Shown: one piece after another, positions 1-10,368 of the stretch
Layout: each line of letters starts with the position of its first letter
Position numbering within the stretch: position 1 is the first letter of the stretch
Assembly: GCA_003254905.1 (NCBI GenBank)
Contig: QANU01000796.1
Coordinates: 342,282-406,281, forward strand
Source of the DNA: Nissolia schottii
Lineage: Eukaryota; Streptophyta; Magnoliopsida; Fabales; Fabaceae
Length of the DNA: 64,000 nt
Direction: 5' to 3'
The notes under the pieces: model-generated
Told to the model about the DNA's origin: nothing
The model's database searches: none
Seen by the model: the letters and a program-made list of their open reading frames with translations, nothing else
Program-made: the position numbers and the translations under genes

Positions 1-437
1 CAAATAGCTTTAATCATAAATTTGACTTATAATATGGTAAAAGTTTACGTATTAAAAAATATATCTTAATAACTGGACACAATAAAATAGCATATTTATA
101 ATTAATATTGAAATGTAATAATTTTATAATAAAAAAATATTGTAGAATATAGCTTAATGTATGACTCAATTAATGTTATATTATTTTTTATTTTTATTTT
201 GTACATCAAATAAAACATAACAAGCAATATGTGTGTGTGTATATATATGATTTAATTAGAATGCACTGAAAATGTAAAAGAGTTTTACGATGTCATTTAA
301 TCATATACCTATAGATCAGCAAACATTGTTGATTATCACACTCATCCCTTAAAAGGTCATCCAAATGAAATAAATTGATTAATCGACTATGTAAAATCTT
401 TTACATGGTCAGATCAGTGCATCAAAATTAAACCTAC

Positions 438-468
<31 letters not shown>
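438..468. repeat. (AAT)n microsatellite
   Basis: Nearly perfect ATA/AAT trinucleotide run of about 30 bases in AT-rich flank. The rest of 1-1000 shows no gene-like reading frame or RNA gene. Confidence 0.9.
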
Positions 469-471
<3 letters not shown>

Positions 472-704
472 CAATAGATACTAATGCGAAGTTGATTGAG
501 TTAGTAATTATTTTGGTCCTTTGACTTGAAATCTTGAGTTTGAATCCTAAAAATGAAACTCAAAATTATTTATATGATTGTAGTTTTTGTTTACGCAAAC
601 CTTGTATAAATATTAATCTTATCTATTTTTGTAAGTTATTTTAATTTTTTTTAATGTTATTAATCTCCTCTCATTTTATTAAATGAAACTTCTTATTCAC
701 TGAA

Positions 705-866
705 CCTAATTATATTATACTAAATACAAATAAATACCATATACTTGTATTGTGCATGTACTATAAAAAAATTCTTATCCTAATTATATGATATTTATAC
801 TAGATAAAAATAAATGACACGTATATGTATCATGCATGCACTACGAAAAAAAATTCTTGTTCACTC
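705..866. repeat. Two diverged tandem copies of about 80 bp
   Basis: The string CCTAATTATAT is followed in both units by an A-rich stretch, then GTATTGTGCATGTACTA or GTATCATGCATGCACTA, then AAAAAATTCTT. The second unit begins near 777. Copies differ by scattered substitutions and small indels, so this is an old duplication. Confidence 0.65.
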
Positions 867-1565
867 AACCTAATTATTCCATGCCATGTAATTTTTATGT
901 TAAGAAGGAAAACTAATTAGATTATATTTATATTTATAATAGTTAAAAAAGGGAATCTCTAGAAGCAGGAGACGATATGGATGAGAACTGAACCAAAAAA
1001 AAAAAAAAAAAAAGGAAACAGTGAAGCTAGCAAGTAACAAGTCAGCGCAAGCTCACGGTCCAATCAGATCGAGGCTGTGAGGGACAAGCGGGTAACATTA
1101 TCAAAACCCGGGTGTGAAATGTTTGGGGTTATGGCCTTTACTTGGAAAAAGAGTAGGACAAGGAGGGGGAGTTAGAAGCAGAGTCGAATCTGAAACGCCA
1201 CCATTATCATCTTCCTTATCAGGCTTCTATTCGTCGACTCCTCTGAGTTAGGGTTCACCAAGAACCTTATGTTTATACTTAGAAATAGCTACTCTACCTC
1301 TCTGTAAATCTATGCCTGAGGGAAATTATAATTAGAGCAGTGAAAAAATTAAAAGGAAAAAAAAAAGAACAAAGGAGGCTTAGGGATTTTTTCTTCTTCT
1401 TTTTCTTCTGATAGTAGGTAAAATCCATTGTTTTAGTGTGTTTGCGGCACTCAGGTAAACTTCAAACTCTTGTCTCGATTTGCGTTTCATGCTTCCGTGA
1501 TTCTGAATTTTGGATGGTTCCTGTTTTCAGGGTTTTTGGAATTTCTTTTTGTATGTTGACTTTGT

Positions 1566-1629
1566 GATTTGGGGCTTGGTTATGTTAGATCGGGATTGAT
1601 TTGGGGCTTGGTTATGTTAGATCGGGATT
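1566..1629 (+). repeat. Perfect 32-bp tandem duplication in first leader intron
   Basis: Positions 1566-1597 and 1598-1629 are identical (each begins GATTTGGGGCTTGG). Perfect identity points to a recent duplication or to an assembly or replication-slippage product inside the first inferred leader intron of the RCD1 gene. Confidence 0.9.
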
Positions 1630-1914
1630 GGTTATTTGTTGTACTTGGTTTTTGAAACGGTTTTGTTGCTTTTTCATCGTTTTTTGGGCTGATGTTAGGG
1701 TTTAGAAGTAGGTATGATCATGAAATATGTTTTTTTTCTTTCTAAAAATAACTTGTTTAGTGTTTTTGATTTTTTGATATGTTGTGTTTGGTTGTTGAAA
1801 CCTGTGTGGTCTTGATGTTTTAATTATCTGAAATGTATTTTTTTTTTTTCATTCTTTTGAACTTTTATATTGTTAAATTCCATCACCAGGAGCAGAGCTG
1901 TGTTGGAGTAAAGC

Positions 1915-3196
1915 ATGTACAGTATGAACACTATCTGCCGCGCTGGGTATGCATGAATTTGTTTTCTATATGTGACTTTGCACAATTTTGTGGTAATTTT
2001 TTTTTTAAACTTTATCTGATTTGTGAGTTTGGCTGTTATGCTTTATTGAGTGAGTTCTTTAGTTTCAAGCTTGGGTACTTCTGATTGTTATGCCATGTAG
2101 CCCTTTATGGATGGTGAAGATTTAAGTGGTCTCTTGCAAGATAAGACTAGAATTCCTCTAAGGTTGTCTTAGATTCTACCATATCTGGCCAATGTTGAAG
2201 CTTGAGATGCTGACTACGCCAGTGTTTTGTGGGTTTTGCTGTTTTCCCCCAAAAACCAACACCACAACATCTACTAAACCTAGTATCTTGTTTTAGATCA
2301 TGCTTGCATGTTTTTCCCAAAAACCAATCCTCAGAAATTGGCCAAAATGTTGTGAAGCTTCAATATTTTCCTTGACTAAGGTATCACCACTACCAGCTTC
2401 TTCATCTTCGCCTTGTTGTGCTCTTACCCAACAAACAAAAATCTAGTCAATTCAGATGAATCTTATGCTATATAGCCCTTTCTTGGATGGTGAAGATTTT
2501 GGCGATCTCATGAGACTTGAGACTAAAATTATTCAATGGTTGCCTACTTGCCTTAGACTCTACATATGTGGGCAAGGTTGAAACTTGTTTTCCCTGCATA
2601 ACTTTACTTATGATTATGCACGAGATGGACCTGTAAGCTCCAATGGCAGTTTGGGCAGAATAACTCAGTTATTGGGTGTTATTGATTTTTTAGGCATTTC
2701 GGGTAGCATAAGAATAGTTGCACTTGGAGCTAGGGATTTGATTTAATAATATTTAGAAAGCTGGTGCTTGGAAAGAAACTTCACTCTACTTATATTACTA
2801 TATGTTTATGTGGTCTGTTTTGGCAGGATTGCAAAATTATAGTTACCAAATTCACTCCTAACCCCTTGATGCCGTGTACCACATGTGCATTACTTTTGTG
2901 ATCAAGAAAATGTTTTGATGTAAAGTTGAATGAGTTTCTTTCAGAATGAATTGGATCGAACTCTCTCTCTCACATTAATTTCTTTATAATCTTCTTGATA
3001 TAGTATAGTCCTTCCACAATAATTCACTTGTGCAAGTGTTTCAAGTTACTTGTTTTGTCATGCAGGGAATGCTTTTATTAATTTTCTCCTTATGATGGCG
3101 CTATGATCTTATATGTTAGTTCAATATTCTCACATGATTAAAACATCCAGGTACTACCAAATATGTGGCCGCCACAGTTTCTTTAAAACTGCATAA
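1915..3196 (+). promoter_or_regulatory. Possible spliced upstream ORF in the RCD1 leader
   Basis: If leader exons 1890-1946 and 3151-3278 are joined, an ATG at 1915 opens a 25-codon frame. It starts MYSMNTICRAG, crosses the junction without a stop and ends at TAA 3194-3196, 82 bases before the main ATG. Without the upstream exon, a shorter uORF (ATG 3163, stop 3184-3186) would still be present in the last leader exon. A 25-codon open frame can occur by chance. Its reality depends on the leader exons being correct. Confidence 0.35.
2096..2585 (+). repeat. Diverged ~110-bp direct duplication in second leader intron
   Basis: Copy A at about 2098-2205 and copy B at about 2474-2582 share TAGCCCTTT, GGATGGTGAAGATTT, GAGACTA/AAGACTA, GTTGTCTTAGA/TTGCCTTAGA and a GGTTGAA-type end, in the same order. 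They differ by many substitutions. About 265 bases separate them. No coding potential is shared. Confidence 0.6.
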
Positions 3197-3278
3197 GCTG
3201 GTCTAGGGTTCGGTTTGACTGCTGCATTTGAACTTTTATACTTTAGCGTGTTTATAGATATCGATCTAGTAGACAGAA

Positions 3279-6200
3279 ATGGAAGCAAATACCGCAAAGG
3301 CATTGGATAGAGTTGCCCTCAATCTGAAGCGAAAGCGGGCTACCCAGTGTGCTGCACATCTTAATGGAGCTTCGCGGCCATTGTTACGTCAATGGCCATC
3401 ATCTACATCACCCACAGGCAAGGTTGTGAAACAGATGAGATTGGGCGGATACAAAGGCAAGCTGAAAAATGATGGAACTCATGTTGGACGGTCGTTAGTT
3501 CAGTATTATATGAACTATAAGAAGAGTGGGAAGCCTGAACGTTTGATGTTCTATAAGAATGGTGAGTGGTTGGATTCTCCTAAGGATCTTGTTGACTTGG
3601 TTAAGAAAGAGCTTGAAGTCAAGAAGGCAGCTGTGGAGGTAGAGTCAAATGGCTATCATCTTGTGTTTGATTTTTTGCACATGTACCAAATGGACTTGAA
3701 GACTGGGTTGCAACAACCTATTGCCTGGATTGATGAAAAAGGGTGCTGCTTTTTCCCTGAAATTTTTGCTGCTTCTGATGAACAACCTTATGGTTTCTTC
3801 AAACCCGAGGGTGGAAAAGGTCAGGACTCATATGAATCTAATGAAATAAAATTGCATTTAGAAATTGAAATAAATGGAATGGATGAATCCAAGATGAGGG
3901 AGTGTAGTGGGGAATCCAATGTTTTAGTTAAGAATATTAATATCGATGCTAATCAAAACTGCGGTCCATATTATGTAGAAGTTGAAGATAGCATTAATAA
4001 AATGGACCGTGGAAAGGTTGGTGAAGCCATTGAGCCGAATCAGGGCATAGGTTTAGATGCTTATACTGAATCTGTATATGGAAAGTTGGATTTAGATACT
4101 GTACAGAAGATGTTTCTTAAGGGAATGGTTAGTTATGGGGGTACTGATACTGACATAGTTGAGATTTACCGCTGCTCAAGTGCGTCAATGCAGGCACGAT
4201 TTGAGCTATTCCAGAAGCAAGCTGAAGTCACAGAAAAAGCTCATGGGGATGCTAATATTCAATATGCTTGGCTTGCTCTTTCTAAAGGAGAACTATCTAC
4301 AATGATGCAATATGGGCTTGGCCATTGTGAACTATCTGCATCTAAATACACATATGGCATTGGTGTTCATCTTGCAGCTGCTGCGTGCCCTTATGCCAGG
4401 TTATTTTTCTGATCAACTTTCAATGATAAAATCTTTTACATACTGTTGATAATATTGATAACCTTATTTGAGGCTTAAGTTTTTCTGGGTAAAAGACATG
4501 AATTAAAGAAGTTTGTGAGTTTTCTTTGTTGTAATGAAATTGGGTGCTAAAATCTCGCTATACTAAATTATAATAATGGGAATCCCTTATTTGGGTTCCT
4601 CACTTTCTTTCAATAAACTTGTTATTATGTGTTAGAAATTTCCTTGTCCTATACTGATTATAGTCTGTTATGCTTCACTGCTACAAAAATCTTTTATCAG
4701 CTTTTGCTACTTACGTTGTAGTTTGAGGTTAGCGTATTTAAGCATAATTTTTCTTGATATTTTTCCTAATTATTTCTGTCAATTTTTTTTCCTGTAGAAT
4801 CTATTAACTATGATGTACTATACAACATACAATGAACATGTTTTTTGACGTTTACTTTATTCATAATGGTTTCTTTATTGCTTACTTTATTATGTTATTA
4901 TTTGGTATTTTTATTCTAGATTATTCTGTTAGAATGCTTAGAAAAGGATTCAACTTTGCTATTTTTACAGTGCACGTTATTGTGATGTTGACGAAAATGG
5001 GAGTCGGCACTTGGTCTTTTGTCGTGTAATAATGGGGAACATGGAGCCACTCTGCCCTGGCACTGGTCAGTCTCATCCCAGTAGTAGTGAATATGATAAT
5101 GGGGTGGATGACATTCTAAGTCCAACATACTATATAGTATGGAGGATGAATATGAATACTCACATCTACCCAGAATTCATTGTGCATTTCAAGGCCTCTG
5201 GGAATATTGAAGGTGATATGTTCTTCCTCTTGTTTTTGTATGGTCGGTATTCTTGTTTTTCCTTAAGGGAAAAAATAAAACTTGTAGATGTTAGTGTTAA
5301 ATGATCAATACTCAAATGAGTTGATCAGAGGTACTAATTGATATCTATGGGTCATTTTTGCATTCCATTGGAAAAATTCTTAAAAGATTTTCTAGGAAGC
5401 AGGGTTTCAACCATACATTGCGGTTGGGTGCTCTTACAGTAAGCTTGTATGATTATTACTTTTGGAGATTTTTTTTTTTTCTTAATCACTAATGCTTATG
5501 CATTTTTTTACAGGCAATCCTTGTGGAAATGAGACTAAGAATCCTACGGTTAATGCAGCTGGTCAAGGTGTCCTGTTACAGTCAGAGTCTTCTACAGTAG
5601 ATACAGTAAGTTAACAAATTTTGCAGTACTAAATAATATTTTCATTTTGGTAACAATGCGTCCTTTAAATGTTACTATTAATGGTAATTAACAATGAAAC
5701 TATACAAAATGATTAATTGTATATGCACACCCCCACATTAATAGAGGAATTTTTTCCCCGTCTATTTTTTATTACTAATTCTGTGTGAAAAATGAAAAGG
5801 ATTAAAAGTTACAGATACATACTATTTTTCAATATCTATTATGCGTATATGTGTGTGTGTGTGTGTTCATTATTAACAATATAGTTTTATTTTTTAAGTT
5901 TAATATAGTTTTATTTTTTAAGTTTAACTTATTAAAAATAAACAAATCAAATATACATTTTTAATGTTTTTATTTCTCGTAAAAAAAAAGCTAAATCAAA
6001 ACAAATGTTTCCTAAAACTTGAAAATGTGCAAAGAAAACAGGGAATAAAACGATTTTTTTTTTTGGAAACCAAATAGACCTTAAGATTTTGAAGGAATAA
6101 TACTTAGATTTTGAAGGAATAATTGGGTAAGGTCCAATTTCCTAAGTACTAGGGCTGGTAAATGGGATGATGGTGTTGGAAATGTTACTGCTTCATATGG

Positions 6201-7054
6201 CATAGATTCCAGTGAAGGGCTGTCTGAATGTTTGTTTTGCCTGTAATCATATAATGGTTCTTTTCCCCAGTAGTATGTGCTTTTTCCTTTTCTTTTAAAG
6301 ACATTTATTTTTATGAAGAACTAGTTTTTCCAACCCCTAATGAATGTACCTCGTTCAGTCATTATTGCTATAATGAATAGACTGGTTTTTAAATTCTGTA
6401 ATATTTAGCTTTGTTGCTTTTAATTGAAAACAGAAGATTTATTGCCTATAATGACCATTATTCAACTTGTTTTGGATTGAACCTCAGGGAAAAGCTGCTA
6501 CTGTGGCTGCTAGCATCCCAAAGTCTCCAATGTCGCCTTGGTTGCCTTTTCCAATGCTTTTTGCAGCAATCAGAACCAAGGTTTCCCCCCACACTATGGG
6601 GCTTATCGAAACATATTATGAACAATTGAAGGTATGTAAAGTACCTCTGCTGGATGCCTCTCTATCTATCTTGATTGTTGAAATGTCTCTGAAATATCAT
6701 GCTGGCCTTGTTCAGTTGAAGCAGATGTCCCGAGATGATTTTGTGAAGGTGTTGAGGTTGACAGCTGGAGATGCCCTCTTGAGAGCTACGATATCAGCAA
6801 CAGGTCTAAAATGCAAGGTGCAAGTTTTTTTTAAATGAAAATTTTATTTTCATATTTTTTTTCTTCTTTTAATTTTGGCTTTTAATTTTATGCATGCTCG
6901 GTCTTCTCTCTGGTTATACCTGCTCAAGGAATTACTTGCTGTCAAGTATTTTACTTCATTTGTCTTCTGATGTGGTTATAACTTCTAAATGTTTGAATGC
7001 TGCTTGCAGCGGCCATCCAATGATCGATCAAAAGAGGCAAAGAAGGAAAGCTGA
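3279..7054 (+). CDS. RCD1: RCD1/SRO-type protein (WWE + PARP-like + RST), 6 coding exons
   Basis: Coding exons joined by hand: 3279-4399, 4971-5212, 5514-5605, 6488-6631, 6716-6817, 7010-7054. All introns are GT-AG and all phases close, giving 581 residues, close to the 589 of Arabidopsis RCD1. Visible domains: WWE at about residues 70-163 (ends WIDEKGCCFFPEIF), PARP-like fold at about 275-450 (YGIGVHLAAAACPY, then CRVIMGNME and EYDNGVDDI), and RST at about 498-563 (SPWLPFPMLFAAI...). The basic stretch near residues 16-20 (LKRKR) could be nuclear targeting. Known for the family: SRO proteins are catalytically inactive PARP homologues in the nucleus, and the RST domain binds many stress and developmental transcription factors. 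In the aligned PARP H-Y-E triad I read Leu332, His364 and Tyr427. The third is Asn in Arabidopsis RCD1 as I recall it, so inactivity is expected here too. The start was chosen because MEA plus the KRKR-containing N-terminus matches RCD1. Introns carry local duplications. Confidence 0.93.
5878..5927 (+). repeat. Short tandem duplication in RCD1 intron 3
   Basis: A unit of about 25 bases (AATATAGTTTTATTTTTTAA plus GTTT) occurs twice head to tail. Near 6078-6122 the motif TTTTGAAGGAATAA also occurs twice. Both lie in the intron between coding exons 3 and 4. Confidence 0.75.
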
Positions 7055-7327
7055 GGCTGTCTTTTATACGAGGAGGTGCAGATCATTGCGGTTTGAGTCG
7101 ACTGTTCTTCAACTTCAGACTCAGCATGAAATTGTGAATGTTGTTAGCTCCTAGGCAAACTATCTATCTTTTCATTTCCTTTTGTAGGTTTTAATTTTCT
7201 TTTTCTTTCGTTCTCATCTTCATTCGAACCTGTGACATGGTTGATTCTGGACTTTAGTTAGAGGTTGTTTTGAATCATCTGTGTGACCAGATGCACTGTC
7301 ATGCTCCTATTTTCTTCCATGTTTTTG

Positions 7328-7384
7328 AATAAAGTCTTTAGTTGGATAGTACCCTTTTCTACCGTATTTAATCTTTTGAATAAA
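7328..7384 (+). terminator. Candidate poly(A) signals of the RCD1 gene
   Basis: Two AATAAA hexamers lie at 7328-7333 and 7379-7384, 274 and 325 bases after the stop codon, in T-rich sequence typical of plant 3' ends. This implies a 3' UTR of roughly 300-350 bases. The assignment rests on motif and position only. Confidence 0.45.
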
Positions 7385-7649
7385 TGAGCTTTCACTTGTT
7401 ACTTTTTATTGGCGGAAACTTCTTGTGGTATGTATTGAATGGATTAGCATATCAAACTTCCTTGTATGTACTGAATTGTTTGAATTATTTCAAGGAGATT
7501 TCGTACTAATTTCTCAACTTTTATCCGGCTAATTTGCTTTTGATGTAGGGATGATAATGGTAGGGATTGGTTTAACCTTGATTTGCCCTTCGACCTAGGG
7601 AATTGAAAAAATTATCTCTACCTTACCGTAGTTTTTAAAAATAAAATTA

Positions 7650-7800
7650 GAGTAATGCTAATTTTTTCTATAAATTATCTGACAAATTTTCTTATCACCT
7701 TTAATGAGTGATACTTGTTAAAAATTTTTTTTCCTTTTTTGCACCCAATAATGCCATGAAAGATGGTAGGAGAATTTTGTAGGAAAATTTAGCATTTCTC
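7650..7800. mobile_element. Mutator-type MITE, 151 bp, with 9-bp target duplication
   Basis: The ends are inverted repeats: the left end reads GAGTAATGCTAATTTT and the right end, reverse-complemented, GAGAAATGCTAAATTTT. The element is flanked by a perfect 9-bp direct repeat ATAAAATTA at 7641-7649 and 7801-7809. A 9-bp target duplication is characteristic of Mutator-like insertions. There is no coding capacity, so it is a non-autonomous element. Confidence 0.85.
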
Positions 7801-8640
7801 ATAAAATTATAACCCTATTCATAGATAAATACTTAAACTTTCACTTTACCTTACCCACTACTTTTTTTTTAATTTTAAGAATATGCTTTTATGTTTGCAT
7901 GATATGTGTCTATTAAAAAAAAATTAATTTAGTGCTCGTCATTGCCATTGACATGGGTCTTTATTCTCATGAAAAGAATGCATTTCATATTGTATGACTT
8001 GCGATTACTCTTTATTCTAAACATAAAAAACAGACTCGGGATATTTTTGGTTCTCCCCTTTCATTTAGTATTACACATTCATGGGGTGGATATCTTTGAA
8101 AAGGATGAATCTGCTTGTTAGATTTTTTTCAATTTTCTTTGGGTCTTCAACAGTTTAGTTTTTAAGGAATGTTACATTTCGACTAACAATGATGAGGATC
8201 TAACCCATCAAGTATTTGAAGTTTGCTCACAATATTTGCATCAAGATTGTTCGCTAGTTAGAACATGTTTGTGCTTTGGTGTGCTACTGAGCATAGTTTG
8301 CAATGAGTAGTACTTGAAGTTTGGAGGGAGCATACAACCATGTTGGGACTCATACTTGAGGGAGAGATATGACTTTGAGTGTGAATGTAAAAAAAAAGTT
8401 TCACATTGAATAAGTTTAAACTAAGTGAAGAATATATATTTGAAAAGACTCATAAACCTAATGTTTTAAAGTTTTTGGTCAAGATGTGGTGTCTAACATG
8501 TTTGTGTTTTTCACTTAGATCGTTGCTTTGAATCTTCTCGATTTGGGACCTCCACACTACTTTATTCCCAACATGATGACAAAGGAAGTATGCATTAGAG
8601 TGAGGATGACACCTTGTGACTTGTGAGGTCAAGAATCTAA

Positions 8641-8957
8641 GGCTATGTTTGGGAGAGTGGTCAAGGAGGTTGTGGCATGAAAATTGAGGGTTAAACTTAA
8701 ATGACGTGTGTTTGAGAGTAATTAGGTAAGAGGGAGTGGAATGATCATGGAGGGACACCTTGTCCCTCCCTTGCCATCTAAAGCCCTTCATTTTTGACCC
8801 TCCAAATTGGGGAATAGGAAATAAACAGTACTTGTCCTTTCTATTCACAATCAAATAAGAGAGTGACTTGCTCTTGTCTATCCTTTGCCTTGCTCTCCCC
8901 TTCTAAACCATTATTATTCATTCATTTCGACACTTCATAAAACTTTCAAACATAGCC
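8641..8957. mobile_element. Tourist/PIF-Harbinger-type MITE, 317 bp, TAA target duplication
   Basis: Termini are GGCTATGTTTG at the left and its exact complement CAAACATAGCC at the right. Trinucleotide TAA flanks both sides (8638-8640 and 8958-8960). TIRs of the GGCNNTGTTTG type with a TWA target duplication are typical of Tourist-like elements. The interior holds no convincing gene. Confidence 0.85.
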
Positions 8958-8960
8958 TAA

Positions 8961-10150
8961 GTCCCCAAGGATAACCTTACCAATTAGTCACATGACCACA
9001 TAAATTCTTTTATTGTAAACTTTTAAGTATAGAGTTCATTGGTGGTCAATTGAGTTTTCACCGTTGGATTAAAAAAAATTGATAATTAAAATTTAAAAAT
9101 CTATTGATACATAAATAAAAAGATCATAAGTTGACATTATTTTAAAGGTCTATTAAAAAAATCCAATTAATAGATTGAGAGTTTGATGTTAATGGAGTAT
9201 GATGACCAACCAAGTCTTGAATTCAAATCTTAGATTAGTGTTTACATTTGAATATTTTATCTTATCCCTAGTGTGTAGGTTTATGTTTATCGAGTTGTTA
9301 TTGGTAGGATTTTTTTTTTCATTAAATTTTTTTTTGAAGTTATCCTTTGCAACCATTTGCTCTAACAATATATAATAAACTTCTTGATACGACTCATATT
9401 TCAGTTCAATCGATCTTTTAATCGAAACATTTTCATACTCATCTTGAACCTTTATGATTTTAACCTTTGAGTTTGAGAGATAGTATATGACCTTTTGTCC
9501 CTTGCCAATCTTTTTTTATATTGGGAGAAAACAAAACCAAAACACAGATTTAAATTCCTTTATATTTGTGGTTTTTGAGTGTGCATGTTTACTGCAGGTT
9601 AGTGGGTTATAGATTCTACTTGTATGTATCCTATGAATCCGACCATTTTATGGTTGCATCTTATCGTGGCCACTTTTGTTAATTTCATGAGAGCTTTTCT
9701 TTGAACATAGTTCGTTAGGACTAACACAATAGGAAAGTGAGAACATATTTTAGTTCAAGCTACATACTGAAACTTCGTTTCAATATTACTAAACATAATA
9801 AAATATCTATGCAAGATGAGTATGAAAATGTTTGTGGTGATTAGGAGAGAGAAAAAGTTAGTACCACATAGGACTCCGTTAGTGTATAACTTGACAAAGG
9901 GACTAACAAGATTGACGATAAAAAAACTCAGGGACCGGAGAGGCAATTTTTTTTTATTGAGAGACTAAGTAAGACCTTAGGAAAAAGTTGGGGGACTAAA
10001 TTGAGTATTCACCCTATCCTATTTTGATACATAGATAAAATAAGAGTAATGCTTTGGCCTAATTCATAGTAATTCATATTTTGAGTTGGGAATATACATT
10101 CTACATCAGCCTCCAATTTATTTTCATAAGCACCCATAGGCCACATTTTC
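8961..10150. other. Intergenic, no gene seen
   Basis: AT-rich spacer between the convergent RCD1 and SKL2 genes. The stretch about 9880-10015 (short AGGGACTAA-type phrases repeated several times) looks like dispersed-repeat debris, but I could not define ends. A TTTATT at 10154-10159 (AATAAA on the minus strand) may be the SKL2 poly(A) signal. Confidence 0.5.
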
Positions 10151-10368
10151 GGTTTTATTTTCTTTTTGTCCTCCGTGGAACTCACTAACCGTATTAGTTT
10201 GAGCCCTGCACGATAATTTTCACGACCAGACAGGCCGTGTCTGTGTTGCCAATTAAAATAGCAATTTCAGCCATTGGAACTGTCGCATATTATCTTTTTG
10301 GTAAGACAGAAAATAAGAAAAAGAAGGGGGAAAAAAAAAACTTGTATAGACAAATTTCAAGTTACTCT

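Larger units (their letters stand above)
1200..3278 (+). other. Probable 5' leader of the RCD1 gene with two introns
   Basis: The region from about 1.0 to 1.45 kb is less AT-rich than its flanks and ends in a good donor (CAG|GTAAAC after 1454). A short exon 1890-1946 is bracketed by CACCAG and a GG|GTATGC donor. Another acceptor (CATCCAG, ending 3150) would start a last leader exon 3151-3278 running straight into the ATG. These borders are inferred from splice-site appearance only. The transcription start is not defined and no clear TATA box could be tied to it. The long second intron (1947-3150) contains no recognisable gene and includes a diverged internal duplication. Confidence 0.4.
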
